Below, piece after piece: positions 45,104 to 53,074 of a DNA stretch of 64,000 bases (the first letter of the stretch is position 1; every line of letters starts with the position of its first letter). The stretch is from Bacillota bacterium (GTDB lineage: Bacteria; Bacillota; Clostridia; Lachnospirales; Lachnospiraceae): the NCBI GenBank assembly GCA_023457255.1, contig JAEWMB010000024.1:89149-153148 (forward strand). Reading direction: 5' to 3'. A program made the translations under genes and the position numbers. The notes under the pieces are model-generated. The model was not told the DNA's origin. It was given only the letters and a program-made list of their open reading frames with translations, and did no database searches.

Positions 45104-46033
45104 CTAATCTAAAACATCTCGTTTCTTAAAGGTAGCAGTACCTGCAGCATATAAAATAGCTATATATATTGCCAGGATCCCCAAGGATTTTTCAATACTT
45201 AGATAACTGTAATATAAGGTGCCTGTCTTGAACTGATTCATATTCGTATGAATATAGGGCCATAGTACGCCCCACCTATAGTTGCTTAAGACATCTGCTA
45301 CGATTGTTCCAAGAAAGGATAAAAAGATTGGTATTCCTGTAGATAACGTAATATTTCTAGTAAAAATTGCAATAGAAAATGTTAAGGTCATAGTAAATAT
45401 GTATTCTGGCAGAAAAGTTGAATAGGAAATGAAAAGATGCCTCCATAAAGGAATCGCCGTAATGCTTCCATTCTTTATGGCAATTACAAAGCCGCTTAGA
45501 CTATCAAATCCATATTTAACCCCTGTGACCATAATTGAGGATAGTAATAATATCACCGTAAAGGCTGCCATCGCTATGACACAAGCTATGTATTTTGAAG
45601 CGGATAGCTTGATTTTCGAAATCGGATAGGATACATATTGTCTAATATTCTTCGTTGCATATTCTGACGCAACTAGATTAGATACTAAAATTACAATCAA
45701 AAATTGTAAGAATACATTCAAATTCATTGTGTAGTTAATATTATCAATTGCTGCACTAGGCCTCAAATCATGCTGTATACGGTACTCATTACAAATAATG
45801 ATATCCTGATAATACCCTTTCGTTCGTTTACTTAGATTCTCTGCTTTATTGATCAATTCATTGATTGATCGATTCTCATTTTCTAACGATTTTTTCCACT
45901 CTGCCCCATATGTTTTAGCATTAATTATCGTTAACAGGGCTGAACCTGCAAAAATAAATAGAAATATAAACAATGCCGATTTCTTCTTAAAGCATTTTAT
46001 TAACTCATTTTGTACCAAGCGAAGCAGTATCAT
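45104..46033 (-). CDS. ABC-2 type permease, LanFEG-like self-immunity transporter
   Basis: 309 residues with about six membrane segments and a typical ABC-2 start (LRLVQNELIKCFKKKSALFIFLFIFAGSALL). It overlaps the ATPase gene by 29 bases, so the two are coupled. In lantibiotic clusters such pairs expel the producer's own peptide from its membrane. Only one permease is found where many clusters have separate LanE and LanG; it would have to work as a homodimer. Assignment to immunity is from context. Confidence 0.85.
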   Translation of the reverse strand: MILLRLVQNELIKCFKKKSALFIFLFIFAGSALLTIINAKTYGAEWKKSLENENRSINELINKAENLSKRTKGYYQDIIICNEYRIQHDLRPSAAIDNINYTMNLNVFLQFLIVILVSNLVASEYATKNIRQYVSYPISKIKLSASKYIACVIAMAAFTVILLLSSIMVTGVKYGFDSLSGFVIAIKNGSITAIPLWRHLFISYSTFLPEYIFTMTLTFSIAIFTRNITLSTGIPIFLSFLGTIVADVLSNYRWGVLWPYIHTNMNQFKTGTLYYSYLSIEKSLGILAIYIAILYAAGTATFKKRDVLD

Positions 46034-46946
46034 CTTCTATTTTCCTCTCCATACTCAGATTGATAAATTCCTGTTCAAATCCACTTCTTTCAAGCTTCAA
46101 ACTATCAACTTCTATCCTTGTTTCTCTCATGTCATTTATCAACTCTTGTAATTGTATCTGCGTTGCCCTAAGCAACAATTCTTCCTTTCGAATAAGCAGA
46201 ATACTATCCGGATATTTTTCTTTTAATAGCTTTGACAATTGTTCCATGTTAAGTGTATTCGCCTTCACCTGATAAACATTATAATTACAGCCATACATCG
46301 TATTTTCTGTTTGAATTTCTCCTTTATTGATAAAGATATACCGTGTACACACCTTTTCCATCTCGTCTAACAAGTGACTTGAAATGAAAATTCCCATCTT
46401 TTCCTTAGTCGATAATTCATTCAATATATCTCTAAGTTGTATAATTCCAATGGGATCTAATCCATTCATTGGCTCGTCTAAAATCAATAAAGACGGTTTA
46501 TTATAGATTGCTCTCGCAATACCAAGACGCTGTTTCATTCCTAAAGAATAGGAACTTACTTTTTTATGTATCTCCTCTGCTAATCCCGTTTTCCTAATGC
46601 ATTCATCGATTCTTTCCTTATTAGGTTTTCTATAAATTCTTGCATTGATATATAGATTTTCCATGCCACTTAGATATTCATAAAAACAAGGAGTCTCAAT
46701 AATCCCACCAACCTCTCGTAACGCTTTTATTCTCTCTGTCTTCATTGTATTTCCAGCGACTATTACATCGCCTGAACTTACGTGAATCAATCCTAAAATC
46801 GTCCGAAGTGTTGTTGTTTTTCCTGCTCCATTAGGCCCTAAAAACCCAACAATTTCTCCGGGTTTAATCTCAAATGAGACATCCTTTAATATTTTTTTAT
46901 GGTTAATGATCTTCGTGACATTCTTTAACTCTAAAATACGCTCCAT
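46005..46946 (-). CDS. ABC transporter ATPase, LanF-like self-immunity
   Basis: 313 residues from the ATG at 46946, which has AAAGGG 7 bases upstream; the longest frame adds 10 residues. Walker A is GFLGPNGAGKTTTLRTILGL, the signature is YSLGMKQRLGIARA, Walker B is LLILDEPMNGLDPIG and the H-loop SSHLLDEME. This is the NatA/BcrA-like type used by LanF, not an exporter of the precursor. The C-terminal 90 residues are the usual extension. It follows lanM1 closely and pairs with the overlapping permease. Confidence 0.92.
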   Translation of the reverse strand: MERILELKNVTKIINHKKILKDVSFEIKPGEIVGFLGPNGAGKTTTLRTILGLIHVSSGDVIVAGNTMKTERIKALREVGGIIETPCFYEYLSGMENLYINARIYRKPNKERIDECIRKTGLAEEIHKKVSSYSLGMKQRLGIARAIYNKPSLLILDEPMNGLDPIGIIQLRDILNELSTKEKMGIFISSHLLDEMEKVCTRYIFINKGEIQTENTMYGCNYNVYQVKANTLNMEQLSKLLKEKYPDSILLIRKEELLLRATQIQLQELINDMRETRIEVDSLKLERSGFEQEFINLSMERKIEDDTASLGTK

Positions 46947-46963
46947 CTCATTGCCCTTTCCAT

Positions 46964-49900
46964 TTACTGAAGCCATAAAAACTCCGGAACCAAACTAGGC
47001 TCATAATTTTTTATCATAGAATATCCAAAGCCTGAAATACCAATCATAAGTCCCAATGTTCTGCAGCATTTCATGTCCTTCTTCTTCCACTCCTTTGACA
47101 ACACCTTTTCATAGAGCTCCTGATAGGTAAATAGATTTTCATTTTTTAATTTCGTATCCGTCCTCACATCTGCCACATAATTTAAAATTGCCAAATTCCC
47201 CAAATCTCCGTGGCAATAGGTTGGATTGAACCCAAAACAGTGATTCTTCGTTGTTTTAATACCAATGTTGATCTCTGATAATAACTTGTCATCATGGTAT
47301 CCACTCTTCATAAGCATGGCATTGCCTAGCAGCACTCCCGGAGCTCCATGGCACCAGCCCTTACTATAAACCTTCATAGAATCCGCACTTGCCCAGTTCT
47401 CTTTCCTTGGATCATAACAGCTTCTTATGTACTCCATTCCTTTCTGTGCGATTTCTTTAAACCGTTCCTCTCCGGTCATTTCAAACAACTGATACAAATA
47501 TGCATCTGTCGCAGAATTTCCATGAGAAAAACCGCAATATCTAACATCCTTTACAGATGGCCATACTGCCATCTCGTTCTCAACAAGGGCTTCTCCAACT
47601 AAAAAGTCACCTGCCTGTATCGCCAAACGCTTTCCTAACTCACGAATGATTGCATTCGAACTCTTTGAGAGCGATAAAAATGCTGCCAATAATCCTGTGC
47701 TTCCGCAAACAATATCATAGACGGAATCTAACTGCATAAGCCTAATCATACTGTCGCTGTTATTCATAAGAAACTCCTCTAATCTCTTGTTCGAGAAAAG
47801 CTCCGTAAGCTTATGAAAAACATAAAATACTCCACCAAACCCGCGAAATGCACCTACAGACTGCTCTTCCTTCATATTTACCTTGGGGATATTTTGAAGA
47901 ACACTTTCAATTGCTTTATATGCTGCTTCTTTATAACTGGTATTGCCTGTAATTTTCGATAAATACGCTAAAAATAATGCAATTCCTACATTCCCATTGT
48001 ACAATTCGTAGCCTAATACATCTGGTTTCCAGATATTCTCCTCAAATCCTTTTATCGAAGTGCTAATCCACATCATGTCACCAAGCCGGTCACTTTCGCC
48101 AACGATTCCTGAGTCAATGATATAATCCGCAATCTCCGATGCTGTTTTAAGCCATTTTTCCGGAGTGAGTTTTCTAACCATAGTGTTATATTGAACATGG
48201 GTGAAGTCCTGTTGGGATAAACGGTTTAAAAACGACATTTCTATAAATTCCGTCTGTCTATTCCTGTCGGTTTCATCCATAGCTTCTATTTTTAATAACA
48301 CTTGATTCATTGGTGTATCCTCAAGTAACCCAACACATGAGTTTCCATTCGAATCAAGAATTCTATTTTCATCTATCGCTGACATAAACATCGGGATATC
48401 TCCATCCATCAAATCCCTTAATTCTGCTTTTTGTATCCATGCAATCTCTTCCTCTTGTTCCAACGCAACACGATGAAACAATACTTTCCGTTCATACTCC
48501 TCATGCATAAAGTCAGGATGTGTCGATATTTTTAAAAGCTGATCATAAAACATTGTGGGATTAAAAATCAGTCTACTTACCTTGTCGGCAAACAACGCAC
48601 GAACTTTACTTTGATACTCCTCTTTTTGTTCAAGAATCCAGGTATAATAGGTATTAAATCCCTCCACCATTTCATTTACATATTCTCTTGAATCAACAAA
48701 TTCATTCCGGTAGATCGGGTTATTTACTTTTGTGGATACTCTTGCATTCTTATACGATATTTTTATTTCCTTTTCATTGGAATCATCGACATACCAGATT
48801 TTAAAAGGAACTTCTTGTTCTTTGTTCCCCCCAAGTCCACTCAAATCACAACTGACATCGTCTTCCCCCAAAATTGTAGGCAGTAATCCAATTGATATCA
48901 CCGAATTATTGATTAACTTTCTCGCTTTTACATAAGCGGAGGCGGTTTCTTTCTCCGTTCGCGCTACTTTTGCATGAAATACAGATTCCAAATCAATCGG
49001 CATTGGATATTTTCCACAGGCAATAAGATTCTCATAATGAAAATCAACAGAATTTAGCGTATATAAAATACAAAGTAGTTGACCGATTCGCAGATAGAAC
49101 TCTTTTACTTCCTGTTCACTATGGCATGGCTCATTTTCGATATATTCGGTCCATCCCATATTCTCTTTTGATAGTATATTAAGTCTTCGAAAAGATTGAC
49201 TATTGGCGGGCATTTGTTCATGAATCCAATCTAATAAATCGTACACTCCCGAATCCAGGGTGAGATTTCTAGGTTTATATACGATTCTTATTCTCTCATC
49301 AAAGGTAAGGACTACAACCGATTTCCCGCTCTGATGAGTATCTCCTGCTCCAATTTCAATACCCGTAATCTTCCCTTCGGTATCCTTCATACCAAATTGT
49401 GCCTTTATCTCGGTCATATTATGTTTTGTATGTTCTAATACCTCTACTACAAATTCATAGGTATTTGATAACACAGTATGTAGAATCCTCGGGAGAACCT
49501 TATATGCCGATAACATACTGCGCAAATACTTCCGGTCCGCTAGTATCTCACTGCAATAATACTCCATCCTCTCTTTCGCATTTGTTCCCTTTAAGCTATT
49601 CTCTTTTGTTAATTCATTAATTTCACCAACAAGTACACGGCACGCAAGTTCAAAAATTTTGTGGATACCGATTTTTATAAGCGTGTCATATATACAATTC
49701 CCATCTGCTATTGATGTATTTTCTTTTATCATTGCTTCTATCGCTTTTAACTCTTTATTTACAAACGGCGCACAAAAATTCCAATACGGAATATAGGCAC
49801 TGTACTTTTTCCAATTTATAACCAAGTATTCACAAAACTCAAAATCCAGGTATCTTATCAAATCTATTTCTTCATTATTATCCTTATTCATCTTAGTAAC

Positions 49901-50029
49901 AATCTCGTCTACTTGAACAGTATCCATTCGGTGCACAATTTCCAATAATTCCATCTGACTAATTTCAGGAAATAACGTCAGCCAATATTTTATTACATCT
50001 TCTTTTGATATAAACATATCTTGTACCAT
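46964..50029 (-). CDS. lanM1: Class II lanthipeptide synthetase LanM1 (probably for the alpha peptide)
   Basis: About 1021 residues. The dehydratase half has VYKPRNLTLDSG near residue 252 and VDFHYENLIACGKYPMPIDLE near residues 328-348. The cyclase half keeps the zinc Cys in GWCHGAP near residue 893 and Cys-His in YCHGDLGN near residue 939; the first LanC motif is HGNSATD rather than the usual HGxxG form. The frame is open further upstream to a TTG at 50128 that overlaps lanA1, but a hairpin lies in that stretch. The first ATG after it (50029) is used; an ATG four codons later is also possible. It shares modest similarity with LanM2, so the two are old paralogues. Confidence 0.94.
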   Translation of the reverse strand: MVQDMFISKEDVIKYWLTLFPEISQMELLEIVHRMDTVQVDEIVTKMNKDNNEEIDLIRYLDFEFCEYLVINWKKYSAYIPYWNFCAPFVNKELKAIEAMIKENTSIADGNCIYDTLIKIGIHKIFELACRVLVGEINELTKENSLKGTNAKERMEYYCSEILADRKYLRSMLSAYKVLPRILHTVLSNTYEFVVEVLEHTKHNMTEIKAQFGMKDTEGKITGIEIGAGDTHQSGKSVVVLTFDERIRIVYKPRNLTLDSGVYDLLDWIHEQMPANSQSFRRLNILSKENMGWTEYIENEPCHSEQEVKEFYLRIGQLLCILYTLNSVDFHYENLIACGKYPMPIDLESVFHAKVARTEKETASAYVKARKLINNSVISIGLLPTILGEDDVSCDLSGLGGNKEQEVPFKIWYVDDSNEKEIKISYKNARVSTKVNNPIYRNEFVDSREYVNEMVEGFNTYYTWILEQKEEYQSKVRALFADKVSRLIFNPTMFYDQLLKISTHPDFMHEEYERKVLFHRVALEQEEEIAWIQKAELRDLMDGDIPMFMSAIDENRILDSNGNSCVGLLEDTPMNQVLLKIEAMDETDRNRQTEFIEMSFLNRLSQQDFTHVQYNTMVRKLTPEKWLKTASEIADYIIDSGIVGESDRLGDMMWISTSIKGFEENIWKPDVLGYELYNGNVGIALFLAYLSKITGNTSYKEAAYKAIESVLQNIPKVNMKEEQSVGAFRGFGGVFYVFHKLTELFSNKRLEEFLMNNSDSMIRLMQLDSVYDIVCGSTGLLAAFLSLSKSSNAIIRELGKRLAIQAGDFLVGEALVENEMAVWPSVKDVRYCGFSHGNSATDAYLYQLFEMTGEERFKEIAQKGMEYIRSCYDPRKENWASADSMKVYSKGWCHGAPGVLLGNAMLMKSGYHDDKLLSEINIGIKTTKNHCFGFNPTYCHGDLGNLAILNYVADVRTDTKLKNENLFTYQELYEKVLSKEWKKKDMKCCRTLGLMIGISGFGYSMIKNYEPSLVPEFLWLQ

Positions 50030-50056
50030 CCTATACAATTCCTCATCTTTTTTATC

Positions 50057-50093
50057 AGTGCCAGCGGGTATCTTTTTCTTACCCGCTAACACT
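50057..50093 (-). promoter_or_regulatory. Hairpin between lanA1 and lanM1
   Basis: Minus-strand AGTGTTAGCGGGTA pairs with TACCCGCTGGCACT (8 base pairs, a 2-base internal loop, then 4 more). No T run follows, so it looks like an mRNA stability or read-through control element and not a full terminator. It also argues that lanM1 starts downstream of 50057. Confidence 0.65.
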
Positions 50094-50102
50094 AAAGAAT
50101 GT

Positions 50103-50327
50103 TTATCTACAGTTATTTTGGCACTCAACCGTCCAAGTACAAACTTGACCTGGATTTCCTAATGCATAGCTACCTACATAGCAAATAGATGTAGTTAATA
50201 ATGTTCCCCACTTAAAACCACCGGCAACTTCATTTCCTTCGATTTCTTCCATTACATCGCCTACAATTAAGTCGTTTTGAAGCATCATTTTGTTTTTTAA
50301 AACCGGATTCATTCTTGTTGTTTTCAT
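50103..50327 (-). CDS. lanA1: Two-component lantibiotic alpha precursor peptide (LanA1)
   Basis: 74-residue prepeptide from the ATG at 50327, which has GGGAG 9 bases upstream; the longest frame runs 27 residues further without one. The leader ends EEIEGNEVAGG, cut after Gly37. The 37-residue core has ALGNPGQVCTWTVECQNNC, matching the GNxGxxCTxTxEC...C signature of alpha peptides such as haloduracin alpha (LGNKGAYCTLTVEC) and lacticin 3147 A1. Cys49, Cys63, Cys69 and Cys73 can pair with Ser/Thr including Ser53, Thr64 and Thr66. The CTxTxEC ring is the lipid II-binding element in known relatives. Trp65 replaces the common Leu. Confidence 0.94.
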   Translation of the reverse strand: MKTTRMNPVLKNKMMLQNDLIVGDVMEEIEGNEVAGGFKWGTLLTTSICYVGSYALGNPGQVCTWTVECQNNCR

Positions 50328-50458
50328 CTTTATTATCTCCCTTCTTTTCATAGAACCAGTCGTCACCAATTCTATCTGTGATTGAAAGCCCTCAATTTTA
50401 AAATTCATTCTATGTAAACCGCACAGTTAACATCAAATTTACATAAATCTTCTTATTC

Positions 50459-50518
50459 TTAACCAAATAATTTTATAAAAATATCTCTCCAAAAGTTAAC
50501 ATCAAAAAATATGTTCAT
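50459..50518 (-). CDS. 19-residue small ORF with strong ribosome binding site, ahead of lanA1
   Basis: Encodes MNIFFDVNFWRDIFIKLFG. GGGAGG lies 7 bases before its ATG, better than the site of lanA1 itself, and the ATG is about 30 bases after the predicted transcript start. The peptide is amphipathic, with charged residues Asp6, Arg11, Asp12 and Lys16 among aromatic and aliphatic ones. It could be a signal for the adjacent kinase, a leader peptide, or a phenol-soluble-modulin-like helix. It has no Cys and no double glycine. Function is inference; the ribosome binding site and position are seen. Confidence 0.5.
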   Translation of the reverse strand: MNIFFDVNFWRDIFIKLFG

Positions 50519-50555
50519 ATTTTTTCCTCCCTTCCAACAAATTTTTTCTAATATT

Positions 50556-50584
50556 ACTTTAATCTCTTCTTACAAATTTTTCAA
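50556..50584 (-). promoter_or_regulatory. Predicted promoter of the lanA1 operon
   Basis: TTGAAA, 17 bases, TAAAGT on the minus strand. The weak -10 fits a promoter that needs an activator, and a direct repeat lies 13 bases above the -35. Confidence 0.55.
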
Positions 50585-50597
50585 TTTTCATGTTGCC

Positions 50598-50629
50598 AAC
50601 GGGCATTTTGTGATGTGAACGGGCATTTT
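50598..50629 (-). promoter_or_regulatory. Direct repeat, probable LanR (LytTR) operator
   Basis: AAAATGCCCGTT occurs twice on the minus strand with 8 bases between copies, a 20-base period. LytTR-family regulators bind two direct half-sites about two helical turns apart just upstream of -35, exactly the layout here. The regulator gene is 1.4 kb upstream. Confidence 0.65.
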
Positions 50630-50667
50630 ATATAACATTTCTACTTCTTTTCTCTATTCTTTTGCAA

Positions 50668-50706
50668 TAAAAAAATAGGTATTGCACATACAATACCTAT
50701 TTTGCT
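50668..50706 (-). terminator. Terminator after lanK
   Basis: Minus-strand AATAGGTATTG / CAATACCTATT perfect stem followed by TTTTTTT. It isolates the regulatory operon from lanA1. Confidence 0.8.
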
Positions 50707-50726
50707 GCATAACGAATATCAATAGT

Positions 50727-52007
50727 TCAGATGTGAAAGAGCAATTCAATTTTATACCTTGTATCTATTTTTATATTGATCTCACCATCATATTTTTTCA
50801 CAACATTTTTAACCGTTTCTAACCCAAATCCATGATTAACTCTATCCGTCTTGCTCGTTACTGGTAAGCCATTATTCATATAAACCTCTTCATTTATTGG
50901 ATTCGATTCGCAAATAATTAATATACTCTGGAACATCTCACTGCTTATGCTAATCTCTCGTTGTGATTTTTCTAATTTTCTAACCCCCTCTAAAGCATTA
51001 GAAATTATATTAGAAAAAACCAAACACAAATCAATATCTTCAATTCCACAGTTTTCTGGTATTTTTCCTTCCCAAAAAACCCGGATGTTTTCTTCCTGTA
51101 TCCTGGAAAAATAATGATTGGCAATTGAATTCACGATATTATTTCCAGTGTTGATATGCTTAACCTCTTGCAATACCACTGACATTTTTACGATATATTC
51201 TTTCGCTTTTTCCACTTCATTATCTTCTAAATATTTTTGTAATAATAATAAGTGATTATTATAGTCATGTTTAAACTTACGAATACCCCGATTCTGCTTA
51301 TCTGACTCCATAAAATATTCCTTTTGCTGAATAATAGAATTCTTCAGAACACGCTTCTCATACTCCAACTCTTTTTTTGACTTTACTAATGCAGTTAATA
51401 AAATCGTAAGTACAATAAATACTAAGGCTTCAATTACTAAAAGAATAAACATTACATATCTCATATTCTGCGTAGCATCGCTATCTAATACCGCTTGTGA
51501 AAATCCAATGGTTAAACCAGAGCTGATCATGCCAATGATAAATAGGCGGAACTGCACCTTAGATAAGGTGTCTATATAATTAGCCAAATGAAAGGATTGT
51601 TTTTTACAGCCAAAAAATATTATAAGACACACTATCATTCCAAGTATATTTACAAGATTAGCTTTTGTTAAGTGGGTCATAGTAATGAGGTATTCAAATA
51701 GTTGATCCGGCATTATTATTCCAATAATAATATCCAAAATACTAATGATATAAATTGTACAAAGTAGTTTCAAAGTTCTTTCCTTAAATCTACCCCGAGT
51801 AAAGGAGATAAGAAAAATTGCAGCCGCTAATATCTCGAATGTCACATAATCAATCCTGCTATTATGAGCCAACAAAAGGGTTATTACAACCATCCATACT
51901 CCTACTATTGTGTACTTGTCATTTCTTATCCTAGCTCCCATTATTCCGTACAAAATTAGTGCCCATTTTATAGTTTCAATAAAAAGAGTATCTATCATAT
52001 TCTTCAT
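50727..52007 (-). CDS. lanK: Sensor histidine kinase, GHKL/AgrC type (LanK)
   Basis: 426 residues. The first 215 are hydrophobic, with six or more membrane segments, as in AgrC-like peptide-pheromone receptors. The phosphoacceptor region is FKHDYNNHLLLLQKYL near residue 240. The ATPase domain has NIISNALEGVRKLE near residue 335 (N box) and GFGLETVKNVVKKYDG near residue 395 (G box). Its ATG overlaps the stop of lanR (ATGA), so the pair is co-translated. It most likely senses an extracellular peptide, perhaps the lantibiotic itself; no agrB or agrD gene is nearby. Confidence 0.9.
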   Translation of the reverse strand: MKNMIDTLFIETIKWALILYGIMGARIRNDKYTIVGVWMVVITLLLAHNSRIDYVTFEILAAAIFLISFTRGRFKERTLKLLCTIYIISILDIIIGIIMPDQLFEYLITMTHLTKANLVNILGMIVCLIIFFGCKKQSFHLANYIDTLSKVQFRLFIIGMISSGLTIGFSQAVLDSDATQNMRYVMFILLVIEALVFIVLTILLTALVKSKKELEYEKRVLKNSIIQQKEYFMESDKQNRGIRKFKHDYNNHLLLLQKYLEDNEVEKAKEYIVKMSVVLQEVKHINTGNNIVNSIANHYFSRIQEENIRVFWEGKIPENCGIEDIDLCLVFSNIISNALEGVRKLEKSQREISISSEMFQSILIICESNPINEEVYMNNGLPVTSKTDRVNHGFGLETVKNVVKKYDGEINIKIDTRYKIELLFHI

Positions 52008-52768
52008 ACCTCTTTAGTTTCGCTACTCCCTATTATCGTTCTGCAGTAATCAAGATATTTTTCTTTGACTTCTTTTCTCATCCGTTTTGCTATCGGAACA
52101 CAGACATTATTCTGTATAATAAGCGTTTCCCCGTTAAATTTATTGATATATTTCATATTCACAAGATATTTTCTATGTACCTTGATAAAACCACATCTTC
52201 CCAAACTAACTTGCCACTCATTCAGCGTTTTTCGAATCAACATCCCATATTGCTCAATATAATTATCTGCTGGAAGCAATTTCTCAATAGTGAAAGCATT
52301 ATTTACTACACATAGCTTGGTATAAACCCCCATTCCTCCTATAAGACATATATCTCCACTATCAATCGCCATATTTTCGACATAAACATATTGATTTACA
52401 CCTAATAGCCTAATTGCTCTATTTATGTATTTTATTACAAGCTCTTCTCTTATTGGTTTTTCTACAAATCCTATTACTCTATTGCCGAATGCTTCCTGCA
52501 TAGCTTCGGTATGGCTTGAAATAAACACAATATACGCTTTCGAATTTTTCATCTGTAATTGCTCCATAACCTCTATCCCTGTCATTCCTCCTAATTCAAT
52601 GTCAAGGAATATCAAATCATACTGTTCTACTTGCTCAAGTAACGGCTCTCCATCCTCATATAGATCTATCGAATGGCTATAATGCTGCTCGTCTAAAAAA
52701 ACCTGGATGATGGCTTTAATCTCATTATAAAATAATGGTTCATCATCACATAATGCGATCCTGATCAC
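52004..52768 (-). CDS. lanR: Response regulator, LytTR/AgrA type (LanR)
   Basis: 254 residues from the GTG at 52768, which follows GGGGGAG by 5 bases; the longer frame to 52819 would run through the promoter region. The N-terminal receiver has LCDDEPLF, the phosphoacceptor in YDLIFLDIELGGMTG near residue 58, and FVEKP with the conserved Lys. The C-terminal LytTR DNA-binding domain starts near residue 140 and ends with RCGFIKVHRKYLVNMKYI and VPIAKRMRKEVKEKYLDY. With LanK it would activate lanA1 through the direct repeat upstream of that gene. Confidence 0.93.
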   Translation of the reverse strand: MIRIALCDDEPLFYNEIKAIIQVFLDEQHYSHSIDLYEDGEPLLEQVEQYDLIFLDIELGGMTGIEVMEQLQMKNSKAYIVFISSHTEAMQEAFGNRVIGFVEKPIREELVIKYINRAIRLLGVNQYVYVENMAIDSGDICLIGGMGVYTKLCVVNNAFTIEKLLPADNYIEQYGMLIRKTLNEWQVSLGRCGFIKVHRKYLVNMKYINKFNGETLIIQNNVCVPIAKRMRKEVKEKYLDYCRTIIGSSETKEV

Positions 52769-52817
52769 CAAATCTCCCCCTTCTTTGTTATACAGAGCAT
52801 ATTTTCCCTTATAATCC

Positions 52818-52846
52818 ATTTTATAACATTTTCTTTAGACTGTAAA
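52818..52846 (-). promoter_or_regulatory. Predicted promoter of lanRK
   Basis: TTTACA, 17 bases, TAAAAT on the minus strand, ten of twelve consensus positions. It supports the shorter LanR start. Confidence 0.6.
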
Positions 52847-52959
52847 CATTTAAGAGGATGTTTTATCATCCTAAAGCAGGTCGCTGCCAAATTCATAATA
52901 GCCTCTATACCAATCCTCTTCTCTTACATACATAGTTTTAGAGTATATTCCATAAATCA

Positions 52960-52999
52960 AAGAAAAGCAGAAGGTTGTTTATTCACATCCATCTGCTTT
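52960..52999 (-). terminator. Terminator after the heme operon
   Basis: Minus-strand AAAGCAGA / TCTGCTTT hairpin followed by TCTTTG. Confidence 0.5.
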
Positions 53000-53074
53000 C
53001 TAAATTAAAATATGTGCTCTGAAATTATCATTAATTCTGAATTAGTAAGTTACACTCACCACTGATTTGATTCC

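Larger units (their letters stand above)
50328..50726. other. Leader and control region of lanA1
   Basis: About 400 bases holding, in transcription order, the lanK terminator, a LytTR-type direct repeat, a promoter, a 19-codon small ORF and about 130 bases of leader before lanA1. TTTGATGTTAAC occurs twice in the leader, near 50430 and 50500. Confidence 0.6.
52769..53074. other. Intergenic region above the lantibiotic cluster
   Basis: 306 bases: the lanR promoter, then the terminator of the radical SAM gene. No half-site of the lanA1 direct repeat was seen here. Confidence 0.45.

Noticed and set aside
46964..50128. LanM1 starting at the TTG at 50128
   Set aside because: That start overlaps lanA1, has no ribosome binding site, and would translate through the intergenic hairpin at 50057-50093.
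50459..50518. AgrD-type autoinducer precursor
   Set aside because: The small ORF resembles an AgrD N-terminal helix but has no Cys, no C-terminal acidic recognition region, and no agrB gene is nearby.
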